64,000 nucleotides of DNA, from assembly GCF_023016805.1 (NCBI RefSeq), contig NZ_JALKCH010000009.1, positions 124,001 through 188,000 on the forward strand. Reading direction: 5' to 3'. Under the pieces are notes generated by a model. It saw only the letters and a list, made by a program, of their open reading frames with translations, ran no database searches and was not told where the DNA came from. This document shows, piece by piece, positions 43,554 through 52,487 of the stretch (positions are counted from its first letter, which is position 1; every line of letters begins with the position of its first letter). The stretch is from Ancylobacter crimeensis. Lineage in GTDB: Bacteria > Pseudomonadota > Alphaproteobacteria > Rhizobiales > Xanthobacteraceae. Made by a program: the position numbers and the translations under genes.

Positions 43554-44519
43554 GTGTCGATCTCGCTGAAACAGATCCGCTATTTCGTCGCCGCGGCGGA
43601 GACCGGGCGCATCAGCCAGGCGGCGGTGGAGCTGAACGTCTCGCAATCCGCCGTCACCGCCGCGATCCAGCAGCTCGAGGCGATGGTCGGCACCCGGCTT
43701 CTGGAGCGCACCACCTCGGGCGTCGCGGTGACGCTGGAGGGCGGGCGCTTCCTGCTGCAGGGGCGTCAGATCCTCGCCGCCGTCGAGGATGCGGTGCGGG
43801 GCGTGCGCGGCAGCGCCGAGCCGATCACCGGCACGGTGCGCGTCGGCACCACCTACACCGTGGCCGGCTATTTCCTGCCGCGCCATCTGGTGCGCTTCAA
43901 GGCCAGCTTCCCGGGCGTGACGCTGGAGCTGTTCGAGGCGCCGCGCGACGTGGTGGAGCGGGCGCTGGTCGACCGGGCGCTCGATGTGGCGGTGATTCTC
44001 GTGTCCAATCTGCAGGATGGCGACAACCTCGCCAGCGAGACCCTGCTGCGCTCCTCGCGCCGGCTGTGGACCGCGCCCGACCATCCCCTCATCCGCGCCG
44101 AGAGCGTGACGCTGGCCGACGTCGCGACCTACCCCTATGTGATGCTCACCGTCGACGAGGCCCGCCACACCGCGCTGCGCTACTGGAGCCTTGCAGGCAC
44201 CGAGCCGCACGAGATCTTCCGCACCTCCTCGGTGGAGGCCGTCCGCTCCATGGTGGCGGGCGGCATGGGCGTCACCATCCTGTCCGATCTCGTCTACCGG
44301 CCCTGGTCGCTGGAGGGCCAGCGGCTGGAGACGCGGGTGCTGGAGGACGAGGTGCCGAGCATGGATGTGGGCCTCGCCTGGCGGCGCGATGCCGCACCCT
44401 CGCCGGCGACCGGGGCCTTCCGCGACTTCCTGCGCTTCGCCGTTGCCGGCGTCGGAGCGGGCCGCGCGGCGGGCGCGGAGGCGCGGAGGCGGGCGCTGGA
44501 GGAGGCTATCGAAAATTGA
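43554..44519 (+). CDS. LysR family transcriptional regulator
   Basis: This is a 321-residue regulator. The N-terminal helix-turn-helix is SLKQIRYFVAAAETGRISQA, AVELNVSQSAVTAAIQQLEA, and the rest is a periplasmic-binding-like effector domain (TGTVRVGTTYTVAGYFLPRH, VAGGMGVTILSDLVYRPW). The GTG start at 43554 has GGGAG eight bases upstream and gives the canonical short leader; ATG 43497 would add 19 residues and lies beside the operator. It sits between the divergent accB operon and pxpA and likely activates both. Confidence 0.88.
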   Translation: MSISLKQIRYFVAAAETGRISQAAVELNVSQSAVTAAIQQLEAMVGTRLLERTTSGVAVTLEGGRFLLQGRQILAAVEDAVRGVRGSAEPITGTVRVGTTYTVAGYFLPRHLVRFKASFPGVTLELFEAPRDVVERALVDRALDVAVILVSNLQDGDNLASETLLRSSRRLWTAPDHPLIRAESVTLADVATYPYVMLTVDEARHTALRYWSLAGTEPHEIFRTSSVEAVRSMVAGGMGVTILSDLVYRPWSLEGQRLETRVLEDEVPSMDVGLAWRRDAAPSPATGAFRDFLRFAVAGVGAGRAAGAEARRRALEEAIEN

Positions 44520-44523
44520 GATA
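44507..44523. promoter_or_regulatory. LysR-type box, copy 2 (upstream of pxpA)
   Basis: TATCGAAAATTGAGATA is a second ATC-N9-GAT box overlapping the lysR stop codon, 82 bases before pxpA. The adjacent GCTTAATAC (44533-44541) mirrors the GCATTAAGC beside copy 1. Confidence 0.6.
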
Positions 44524-44604
44524 TCGAAGGCCGCTTAATACGATTTGACGCCGCCCGGCCCGCCTCGCCACGCTCCGTGACGGTTCAGCCGGGAGAAAAC
44601 GCGA

Positions 44605-45330
44605 ATGGGCGTCGTCATCAATTGCGACATGGGCGAGGGCTACGGGCTCTATCGCTGCGGCGACGATGCCGGGATCATGCCGCATATCGACATCGGCAAC
44701 GTCGCCTGCGGCTTCCATGCCTCCGACCCGGCGGTGATGGCGCAGACCGTTCGGCTCGCCAAGGAACACGGCGTCGCGGTCGGCGCCCACCCCTCCTTCC
44801 CGGACCTGCAGGGCTTCGGCCGGCGCGACATGGCGATGGGCCGCGAGGAGCTCGCCGCCTGCGTGCTCTACCAGATCGGCGCGCTGAAGGGCTTCCTCGA
44901 TGCCGCCGGGCTGAAGCTCAACCATTTGAAGCCGCACGGTGCGCTCTATGGCGCGGCGATGCGCCGGCCGGAGGTGGCGGAGGCGATCGCCGACGCCGCC
45001 GTCGTCTACGACCTGCCGGTGATCGGCATGGCCGGCACGCTGCACGAGGAGGTCTACACCGCGCGCGGCCTCGGCTTCATGTCGGAATATTATGCCGACC
45101 TCGATTATGATGCCGAGGGCCGGCTCATCATCACCCGCACCCATGACTGGCGCGACCCGGAAGAGGTCACCCGCCGCGCGGTGAAGGTGATGGGCGCGAA
45201 GCAGGCCACCACCATCGCGGGCACCACCTTCCCGATGGAAGCGAGCACCATCTGCATCCATTCCGACACCCCGAACGCGGCCGAGCTCGCCATGGCCCTC
45301 AAGGCCGCGCTGAAGCCGTGGATGGCGTGA
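44605..45330 (+). CDS. pxpA: 5-oxoprolinase subunit A (LamB/YcsF family)
   Basis: This is a 241-residue protein. VINCDMGEGYGLYRCGDDAG, DIGNVACGFHASDPAVMAQTV, GAHPSFPDLQGFGRRDM, LKLNHLKPHGALYGAAM and STICIHSDTPNAAELA are the family signatures. GGGAG precedes ATG 44605. PxpA supplies the hydrolytic part of the ATP-dependent 5-oxoprolinase with PxpB and PxpC, which are encoded on the other strand beyond lysR. The shared LysR boxes tie the two transcripts together. Confidence 0.92.
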   Translation: MGVVINCDMGEGYGLYRCGDDAGIMPHIDIGNVACGFHASDPAVMAQTVRLAKEHGVAVGAHPSFPDLQGFGRRDMAMGREELAACVLYQIGALKGFLDAAGLKLNHLKPHGALYGAAMRRPEVAEAIADAAVVYDLPVIGMAGTLHEEVYTARGLGFMSEYYADLDYDAEGRLIITRTHDWRDPEEVTRRAVKVMGAKQATTIAGTTFPMEASTICIHSDTPNAAELAMALKAALKPWMA

Positions 45331-45562
45331 GGCGCGGCACGTCGCTGGGCAGCACGGCCGCGAGCCGCTATCGTCGGGTGGCGAAGGGGCCTTCCGCGAC
45401 GCGACGGCCGGCCGCGAGGGACGCTCGCGGAAACGACCCGGCGCTCCCCGGTCCTGGGAGCGCCCGTTCCCTGCCTCCGGGGCCGCCGGAAATGCCCCGC
45501 CCCGGATGACGTGCCTTCATGCGCTACAGCGGCGTCGTTTCCATCGATAGGGAGAGCGTGAC

Positions 45563-46513
45563 ATGCGTGCCAGCTACTCCACCGGCCATGCGGCGCCGGT
45601 CGCCCGCCGCGCGTTCTGGCAGGACGCCGTCTCGAAGACCTATTTCCCCCTCGATCTGCGCTTCGGCCCCGGCTCGGCCTTCTCCGGCTCGCTGGAAACC
45701 TGGTCGCTCGGCCCGGTCGCGGTGTCGCGCAATGTGTGCGAGGGGCTGCTCTACCGCCGCAGCGAACACCATCTGGTCGGCGAGCGCGAGGAAAGCTACC
45801 TCATCACCGTGCCGGAGCTCGCCGAGATCCGCTTCGAGCAGGACGGTCGCGACGTGTGCTGCCGGCCCGGCGCCTTCCTCATCGAGCGCAGCCACCTTCC
45901 TTATGAGTTCAGCCACCGCGACGCCGCCTCGCTGTGGGTGCTGAAGATCCCGAGCGCGGTCCTGCGCGCGCGCCTCGGCTCGCCGGAACGCCTCGCCACC
46001 CTGCAATTCGACGCCACCCGAAGCGTCGGCGCGCTGTTCGTCGACATGCTGCGCCTCACCGGCGCCCGGCTGGAGGAGATGGACGAGGCCGCCCGCGCGC
46101 TGATGGGCCGGCAGCTCGTCGACCTGCTGGCGATGGCGGTGGAATCCGACGAGCGGGTGCTGGGCTCCAACTCCTCCTCGGTGCGCAACGCCCATCTGCA
46201 CCGCTGCGAGCAGTTCATCCGCACCCGGCTCGGCGACACCCGCCTCGTGCCGCAGATGGTGGCGGATGGCTGCGGCATCTCGCTGCGCTATCTGCACCAG
46301 ATCTTCGAGGCCGAGGGCACGACTGTCTGCGCCTATATCCGCAACCAGCGCCTGTTCGCCTGCGACGCCATGCTGCGCGACCCGGCCTGCCGCAAGGCCA
46401 TTTCGCAGATCGCCTATGAATGGGGCTTCGGCGACCAGGCCCAGTTCAGCCGCAATTACCGCGCCCGCTTCGGCTGCACCCCGAGCGACGCCCGCGCCGC
46501 GGGCCGGGAGTGA
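45563..46513 (+). CDS. AraC family transcriptional regulator
   Basis: This is a 316-residue regulator with a FeaR/AraC_binding_2-type N-terminal sensor (REESYLITVPELAEIRFEQD, GAFLIERSHLPYEFSHRDAA) and a C-terminal pair of helix-turn-helix motifs (VPQMVADGCGISLRYLHQIF; ISQIAYEWGFGDQAQFSRNY). GGGAGAG precedes ATG 45563. It lies upstream of, and in the same direction as, the hydantoinase/importer/Mo-hydroxylase genes and is the most likely activator of that module. Confidence 0.88.
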   Translation: MRASYSTGHAAPVARRAFWQDAVSKTYFPLDLRFGPGSAFSGSLETWSLGPVAVSRNVCEGLLYRRSEHHLVGEREESYLITVPELAEIRFEQDGRDVCCRPGAFLIERSHLPYEFSHRDAASLWVLKIPSAVLRARLGSPERLATLQFDATRSVGALFVDMLRLTGARLEEMDEAARALMGRQLVDLLAMAVESDERVLGSNSSSVRNAHLHRCEQFIRTRLGDTRLVPQMVADGCGISLRYLHQIFEAEGTTVCAYIRNQRLFACDAMLRDPACRKAISQIAYEWGFGDQAQFSRNYRARFGCTPSDARAAGRE

Positions 46514-46916
46514 CGGACGGCATCCTCCTCGGGCCGCCCGGAACGACATTTCCCCCGAGGCCACGCGCCTCGAACTGGCTTGCCTGAAAGGGCGGGCCTT
46601 TTCTTTGCGAGCCGCTTCCCCGGAACGCCTTCGTCACCGGAGCGGTCCGGCTGCGACACCTCTCCTGCCCTTTTTTCGATCAGTTTTCTGCACCGCCGTT
46701 ATTGCAGGCGCGAAATGCCCTGAGGCGCAAGAATTCCTGCGCTGAGCGTCAAGAGTCCCGTCGGGAAACCTCGTTTAATCCGGTTCCAGACATCTCCGAT
46801 ACCGCGTTGCGCACCGCGCCTCGCCGGGGTCCGGGCTCGCGCCCGGCCGCCGGTGGCGGCTGTGCGGGCCCCTGTCGGGGCGTGAGCGGGCAGGCAGGAA
46901 CAGAGGGATCGGCACC
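46514..46916. other. 403-bp intergenic region before hyuA
   Basis: No gene is supported. It holds a weak hairpin with T-rich tail at 46587-46607, an inverted pair CTGCA / TGCAG at 46688-46692 and 46703-46707, and the Shine-Dalgarno AGAGGGA before GTG 46917. The promoter of the hyu module should be here. Confidence 0.45.
46587..46607 (+). terminator. Weak rho-independent terminator-like hairpin after araC
   Basis: AAAGG-GCGGG-CCTTT forms a 5-bp stem followed by TCTTT. The stem is short, so this is tentative. Confidence 0.3.
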
Positions 46917-48941
46917 GTGCAGAATCTCCGTGTGGCCGTGGATGTGGGTGGGACCTTCACCGACATCTGCATCATGGACGAGGCGACCGGCCTCATCCGG
47001 ATCGAGAAGACCTCCTCGACCCGCGATCCCATCGACGGGATCATGGGTGGCGTCGCCAAGGCCGGCATCGACCTCACCAAGGTGGCGCTGTTCTCCCACG
47101 GCACTACGGTCGCCACCAATGCGCTGATCACCCGCCGCCTGCCACGCACCGCGGTGGTGGGCACCCACGGCTTCCGCGACGTGATCGAGATCCGCCGCGC
47201 CAACAAGGAAGACCTTTGGGACGTCTACAAGGACGTGGTGCCGCCCTATGTGCCGCGCCGCGACCGCCTCACCGTGCATGAGCGCGTCGATTCCGCCGGC
47301 ACGATCGTCGAGCCGCTCGACGAGGACGGCGCCCGCGAGGTCGCCCGCATCCTGAAGAAGCGGGGCGTCGCCGCGATCGCCGTCTGTTTCATGAATGCCT
47401 ATCTCAACGGCGCCAATGAGCGGCGGATGCGCGAGATCCTGCTCGACGCCATGCCCGACGTGCCGGTCTCCATCTCCTCGCAGGTGTTGCCCGAGATCTT
47501 CGAGCACGAGCGCTTCTCCACCACGGTCGCCAACGCCGTGGTGAGCCCGGTGGTGGTCGACTACACCACCCGCCTCGGCGACAAGCTGGCGGAAGGCGGC
47601 TACACCCGCGACCTCCTGCTGCTGCACACCGGCGGCGGGGTGATGACCCCGGCGAGCGTCAAGGACTTCGCCGCCCGGCTCGCCGGCTCTGGCATCGCGG
47701 CGGGCGCCATCGCCAGCCGGACCATCGCCAGCCTGTGCGGCTTTCCCAACTCCATCGGCCTCGACATGGGCGGCACCTCGACCGACGTGTCGCTGGCCTG
47801 GAACGGCCAGTCCCGCGTCACCAAGGACTGGCACATCGAGTTCGGCTACCCGATCCGCTTCGCCTCCATCGAGGTGCTGACCATCGGCGCCGGCGGCGGC
47901 TCGCTGGCCTGGACCGACCCGGCCGGCGGCCTGCGCAACGGCCCGCAATCGGCCGGCGCCTTCCCCGGCCCGGCCTGCTACGGCAACGGCAACACCCAGC
48001 CCACCAACACCGACGCCAACGTCACGCTGGGCCGGCTCGGGACCTCGCTCGCCGGCGGCAAGGTGACGCTCGACCCCGTCCTCGCCACGACGGCGGTGGA
48101 CGAGGGCGTGGCGAAGCCTTTCGGCCTCGGTCTTCACGAGGCGGCCGACGCCATCCTCAAGGTCGCCAACGCCAACATGTCGGATGCGGTGCGCCTCATC
48201 TCGATCTCGCGCGGCTATGACCCGCGCGACTTCGCGCTGGTGGCCTTCGGCGGCGCCGGGGCGCTGCACGGGGTGGATGTCGCCCGCGAGCTGTCGATCC
48301 CGGTCGTCATCGTGCCGCTCAATCCCGGCGTCACCTCGGCGCTGGGCTGCCTGCTGGTCGACATGCAACACGATTTCTCGCAGAGCTGCATGGTGGGGGC
48401 CGACGAGGCCGACCCCGCCGAGATCGAGGCCCAATTCGTCGCGCTGGAGACCGAAGCGCTCGCCCGTCTCATCCATGAGGGCGTGGCGGAGAGCGACATC
48501 GTCCTGCAGCGCTCCATCGACATGATGTATCGCGGCCAGTGGCGCTCGCTGGCGGTCGATGCGCCGCGGCCCATCGGCCCCATCGCGGCACTGGTCGAGA
48601 GCTTCCACACCGAGCACAAGCGCGAATACAATTTCCGCCGCGACGACGCCCCGGTGAGCTTCTTCCGGCTCAACCTCAAGGCCATCGGCGTGGTGCCGAA
48701 AGCCGAATTCGCCATCCACGAGCCGACCGGGCAAACCCCGGCGCCGGTCTCCCGCCGCCCGGTCTGGTTCGACGGCGAGAGCCACGACACCCCGGTCTAT
48801 GACCGCGCCACGCTGCCCTGCGGCTTCTCCTTCACAGGGCCCGCCATCGTGGAACAGCTCGATTCCACCACCGTGGTGCCCCCCGGCGCGATGGCCGAAG
48901 TCGACCGGTTCCTCAACATCATCATCCGCGTGAAGGGCTGA
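46917..48941 (+). CDS. hyuA: Hydantoinase/oxoprolinase family protein, subunit A
   Basis: This is a 674-residue ATP-dependent amide-ring hydrolase subunit. The N-terminal phosphate-binding motif is VAVDVGGTFTDICIMDEAT, with LFSHGTTVATNALITRRLPR next and a second ATPase-fold motif GLDMGGTSTDVSLAWNG (~275-295), then ALVAFGGAGALHGVDVA. GTG 46917 has a good Shine-Dalgarno. HyuA/HyuB families open hydantoins, N-methylhydantoin, 5-oxoproline or carboxylate acetone-like ketones; sequence alone does not separate these. hyuB follows 5 bases later, and an importer and Mo-hydroxylase follow that. Confidence 0.9.
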   Translation: MQNLRVAVDVGGTFTDICIMDEATGLIRIEKTSSTRDPIDGIMGGVAKAGIDLTKVALFSHGTTVATNALITRRLPRTAVVGTHGFRDVIEIRRANKEDLWDVYKDVVPPYVPRRDRLTVHERVDSAGTIVEPLDEDGAREVARILKKRGVAAIAVCFMNAYLNGANERRMREILLDAMPDVPVSISSQVLPEIFEHERFSTTVANAVVSPVVVDYTTRLGDKLAEGGYTRDLLLLHTGGGVMTPASVKDFAARLAGSGIAAGAIASRTIASLCGFPNSIGLDMGGTSTDVSLAWNGQSRVTKDWHIEFGYPIRFASIEVLTIGAGGGSLAWTDPAGGLRNGPQSAGAFPGPACYGNGNTQPTNTDANVTLGRLGTSLAGGKVTLDPVLATTAVDEGVAKPFGLGLHEAADAILKVANANMSDAVRLISISRGYDPRDFALVAFGGAGALHGVDVARELSIPVVIVPLNPGVTSALGCLLVDMQHDFSQSCMVGADEADPAEIEAQFVALETEALARLIHEGVAESDIVLQRSIDMMYRGQWRSLAVDAPRPIGPIAALVESFHTEHKREYNFRRDDAPVSFFRLNLKAIGVVPKAEFAIHEPTGQTPAPVSRRPVWFDGESHDTPVYDRATLPCGFSFTGPAIVEQLDSTTVVPPGAMAEVDRFLNIIIRVKG

Positions 48942-48946
48942 GCACC

Positions 48947-50902
48947 ATGGCCACCGAGCTCGATCCCGTGACCTTCGAGGTGCTGAAGAACTCCTTCATC
49001 ACCAGCGTCGACCAGATGGGTGAGCAGATCCTGCGGACCTGCTACTCCTTCGTGATCTACAATCACGACTTCTCCAGCGCGCTGCACGACGCCAGCGGCG
49101 AATGCGCCGCGCAGGGCAATGCCGACATCGCGGTGCATGTCGGGACCCTGCACTTCACCTGCAAGGAGGTGATGCGCCACTTCGAAGGCGACATGCACCC
49201 CGGGGACGTCTACGCCATCAACGACCCCTATGCCGGCGGCACCCATTTCTCCGACGTGCGCCTGATCCGGCCGATCTTCGCCGATGGCAGGATCATCGCC
49301 TTCTCGCAGTCCAACGGCCACTGGTCGGATGTCGGCGGCTCGGTGCCGGGCTCGTTCGACGTGTCGGCGAAGGAGATGTTCAAGGAAGGGCTGCGCATCA
49401 CCCCGGTGCGACTGTTCTCCAAGGGGCAGTTCTGCCGCGACGTCGCCCACCTCATCGCCTCCAACACCCGCGACCCGGCCTCGATCATCGGCGACATCCA
49501 GGCCCAGGCCGAGGCGACCGCGGTGTGCGAGCGCGAGATCCTGCGGCTCGTCGGCAAATATGGCCGGGAAACCGTGGAGACGGGGCTTTCCGCGGTGCAG
49601 GACTATGTCGAGCGCTCGGCCCGCCAGCGCATCGCGGCGCTGCCGGACGGCGAATGGGAGACGGTGGACTTCATCGACCGCGACCCCGCCGGCGGCGAGG
49701 GCATGATCCCGATCCGCATCAAGATGACGATCAAGGGCGACAAGGCGATCTACGATTTCACCGGCTCGCACCCGGTCATCGGCTCGATCTACAATTCCGC
49801 CTTCGGCACCACCTTCTCGGCGGTGGCGGCGGGGATGAAGACCTTCTTCCCCGACCTGCCGCTCAATTCCGGCTTCTATCGCTGCTTCGAGATCAAGGTG
49901 CCGGAAGGCTCTATCGTCGATGCGCAATGGCCGGTGGCGGTGACCGGCTTCCTGATGCCGTTCGAGAAGATCATGAACGCCATCTACGAGATGTGGTCGA
50001 AGCTGATGCCGGAGCGGGCGCTGGCCTGCGCCTTCAACCTCGAATATCTGCTGACCGGCGGACGTGACGCTCGCGTCGCCGACAAGCCGATCTTCATGTT
50101 CTACGACTGGCTGCCCGGCGGCTGGGGCGGGCGCAACGGCAAGGACGGCGCCAACGTCACCACCGCCTGCTTCGGCACCGGCATGATGGCGCAGCCGGTG
50201 GAAGGCCAGGAGCGCGCCAATCCGATCCTCACCACCGAATGCGAGATCCTGAAGGACTCGCCCGGCCCCGGAAAATGGCGCGGCGGCGCCGGCGTGGTGA
50301 AGACCTCGAAGATGCTCGCCGCCGAGAAGACCGTCATCTCCTATATCTGCGACCGCGAGCGGGCGGTGGTGTGGGGCATCGAGGGCGGCCTGCCCTCCAT
50401 GCCGCACGGCCTCACCCTGCAGCGCGCCGGCTCTAACGAGCAGGAGCGGCTCGGCTCCATCTTCTCCGACGTGCCGATCGGGGAAGGCGACGTGTTCTCC
50501 CGTCCCACCGCCGGCGGCGGCGGCTTCGGCGACCCGCTGGAGCGCGACCCCGCCCGCGTGCTGGAGGACGTGAAGGACGATTACGTGTCGGTCGCGCGCG
50601 CTGCCAAGGATTACGGCGTGGTGATCGAGACCATCGACGCCGAGCTGTGCGAATACGCCATCGACGAGGCCGCCACCGCGACGCTGCGCGCCGCCATCCG
50701 CGCCCGCCGCGTCGCCGATGCCCGGGTCGACCCGGAAAGCGTCGCCGCCCGCTTCCGCGCCGGCGAGATCGACGCGCTCGACGCCATCCGCCAGCATGCG
50801 GTGCTGCTCGACTGGGGCAGCGGCGCGCTGCTGCCCGAATCCACCCGCCAGTTCCGCGAGGTCTTCGAGCGGCGCTCGGTGGCGAACTGGGCGCAGGGCT
50901 AG
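48947..50902 (+). CDS. hyuB: Hydantoinase/oxoprolinase family protein, subunit B
   Basis: This is a 651-residue partner of HyuA. SSALHDASGECAAQGNADIA, the diagnostic YAINDPYAGGTHFSDVRLIR, GKYGRETVETGLSAVQDYVE, DFTGSHPVIGSIYNSAFGTT and RPTAGGGGFGDPLERDPARV near the C terminus are all family hallmarks. The length is at the upper end of the usual range. It forms the catalytic heteromer with HyuA. Confidence 0.92.
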   Translation: MATELDPVTFEVLKNSFITSVDQMGEQILRTCYSFVIYNHDFSSALHDASGECAAQGNADIAVHVGTLHFTCKEVMRHFEGDMHPGDVYAINDPYAGGTHFSDVRLIRPIFADGRIIAFSQSNGHWSDVGGSVPGSFDVSAKEMFKEGLRITPVRLFSKGQFCRDVAHLIASNTRDPASIIGDIQAQAEATAVCEREILRLVGKYGRETVETGLSAVQDYVERSARQRIAALPDGEWETVDFIDRDPAGGEGMIPIRIKMTIKGDKAIYDFTGSHPVIGSIYNSAFGTTFSAVAAGMKTFFPDLPLNSGFYRCFEIKVPEGSIVDAQWPVAVTGFLMPFEKIMNAIYEMWSKLMPERALACAFNLEYLLTGGRDARVADKPIFMFYDWLPGGWGGRNGKDGANVTTACFGTGMMAQPVEGQERANPILTTECEILKDSPGPGKWRGGAGVVKTSKMLAAEKTVISYICDRERAVVWGIEGGLPSMPHGLTLQRAGSNEQERLGSIFSDVPIGEGDVFSRPTAGGGGFGDPLERDPARVLEDVKDDYVSVARAAKDYGVVIETIDAELCEYAIDEAATATLRAAIRARRVADARVDPESVAARFRAGEIDALDAIRQHAVLLDWGSGALLPESTRQFREVFERRSVANWAQG

Positions 50903-51041
50903 CGGGATCCCCCCGCCTGCGGATCTTCCGCCGCGTGCCTCCCGCTTGCGTGCCTCCGCTGTCGCAGCCTTCCAGAACAAAAAACCGAACCAGAACCGGA
51001 ACAGTCCGAACCAGCCCCTTCCAGCTTCAAGGAACGACACG

Positions 51042-52181
51042 ATGTCCCACCGTGCATCCGCGTCCCGCACCCGCTCCGGCGCTCCGGCCCCGCTCCGGCG
51101 CCTCGGCACCCTCGCCCTCGGCACGGTGACCGCCGGCGCGCTTCTGGCCGCCGCGCTCGCCGCCACTCCGACCCCCGCCTCCGCGGCCGACGCGCCGTGG
51201 TTTCCGATGAAGATCTACGATTCCTCCTCGGGCACCCCGAAGCCGGCGGAATACACCCCCCTCGCCAAGGCCGAGAAGCCGCACACCATCTGCGTGCTGT
51301 TCCCGCACATGAAGGACAGCTTCTGGGTCGCGGTGGCCTATGGCGTCGTCAAGCAGGCCCAGGCGATGGGCGTGAACATGAATCTCTACGAGGCCGGCGG
51401 CTATGAGAACCTGCCCAAGCAGCTCTCGCAGTTCGACGACTGCATGGCGAGCGGCGCCGACGCCATCGTGGTGGGCGCCATCTCCGGCGCGGGCCTGATG
51501 AAGAAGTTCGAGGAGGCCAAGGCCAAGGGCATTCCGGTGGTCGGCGTCACCAACCCGCTGCCGCCCGACGCGCTGCCGGCGGCGAACTATGTCGACTTCA
51601 CCGCGATGGGCGAGGTCACCGGCGAGGGCCTGCTGGCGCAGGCCAAGCCCGACGAGGCGCTCAACATCGTCACCTTCCCCGGCCCGGCCGGCTCGGGCTG
51701 GGCGGAATCCTTCAATGAGGGCTTCAAGAAGGCCGTCGCCAAGAACCCGAAGGCCAAGATCCTCGGCGAGAAGTTCGGCGATTCCGGCGTCGCGGTCCAG
51801 CTCCAGCTCATCCAGGATGCGCTGCAGGCCTATCCTTCCATGAACGTGATCTGGGGCACCGCCCCCACCGCGGAGGCGGCGATCGGCGCGGTTCAGGAAG
51901 CCGGGCGGCCCGACATGAAGATCATCTCGTCCTACGAGAACCAGGCGATGCTCGACGCGCTGAACCGTGGCGACATCCTCGCCTTCGCCACGCAATACCC
52001 GGTCGGCGAGGGCGCGATCGCGATCGACCAGGCGGTGCGGCTGATCGAGAAGAAGCCGGTGATGAAGCTGGTCCAGCCGATCGCCGCGGTGATCGACAAG
52101 ACCACCGTGCCGAAGGTCCAGATGGACCTCGTGCTCGCCCCCGCGAGCTGGACGCCGGTCTATTCGGTGAAGGCAAAGTGA
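51042..52181 (+). CDS. Periplasmic sugar-binding-type (TorT-like) ABC substrate-binding protein
   Basis: This is a 379-residue protein with a long Sec signal (LGTLALGTVTAGALLAAALA ... ASAADA). HTICVLFPHMKDSFWVAVAY, GADAIVVGAISGAGLMKKFEE, NIVTFPGPAGSGWAESFNEG and EGAIAIDQAVRLIEKKPVM fit the periplasmic binding protein family 1/4 fold; the N-terminal part resembles TorT. AAGGA precedes ATG 51042. A CUT2-type ATPase and two permeases follow, so it is the receptor of that importer. Ligands of CUT2 systems include non-sugars such as purines, so an N-heterocycle is compatible. Confidence 0.85.
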   Translation: MSHRASASRTRSGAPAPLRRLGTLALGTVTAGALLAAALAATPTPASAADAPWFPMKIYDSSSGTPKPAEYTPLAKAEKPHTICVLFPHMKDSFWVAVAYGVVKQAQAMGVNMNLYEAGGYENLPKQLSQFDDCMASGADAIVVGAISGAGLMKKFEEAKAKGIPVVGVTNPLPPDALPAANYVDFTAMGEVTGEGLLAQAKPDEALNIVTFPGPAGSGWAESFNEGFKKAVAKNPKAKILGEKFGDSGVAVQLQLIQDALQAYPSMNVIWGTAPTAEAAIGAVQEAGRPDMKIISSYENQAMLDALNRGDILAFATQYPVGEGAIAIDQAVRLIEKKPVMKLVQPIAAVIDKTTVPKVQMDLVLAPASWTPVYSVKAK

Positions 52182-52222
52182 GGCGGCGGTGAGGGACCGG
52201 CCGGTCGCGGCAGCCGGGAGAA

Positions 52223-52360
52223 CCCTCACCGACCCGCTGCGCGGGCCACCTCTCCCCAGCGGGAGAGGAAAGAACAGGGGTCCCGCCAAGCCGATGGCGG
52301 CACCGCCGCCGGCACGCTGCAGCTCCCTCTCCCCGTCGGGGAGAGGGGTGGGGTGAGGGG
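52223..52360. repeat. Intergenic foldback repeat with two hairpins
   Basis: CCCTCACC (52223-52230) and CCACCTCTCCCC (52246-52257) pair with GGGGAGAGG...GGGTGAGGG (52338-52359). Inside are two small hairpins, TCTCCC-CAGC-GGGAGA (52251-52266) and CTCTCCCC-GTC-GGGGAGAG (52327-52345). It sits in the 306-bp gap (52182-52487) between the binding-protein and ATPase genes, which holds no gene. This is the same operon position as the foldback at 36757-36991. Confidence 0.7.
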
Positions 52361-52487
52361 CCGTGCGCCGCTCGTCCCGGCGACACCCTCGCCGCAGACA
52401 CCCTCGCCGGAGACATCCTCCCCGGACCCGTGCGCCGACCACGCAGCTTTCGACCGTCCCGCCCGGGACCGGCATCAGGGAGACGAG

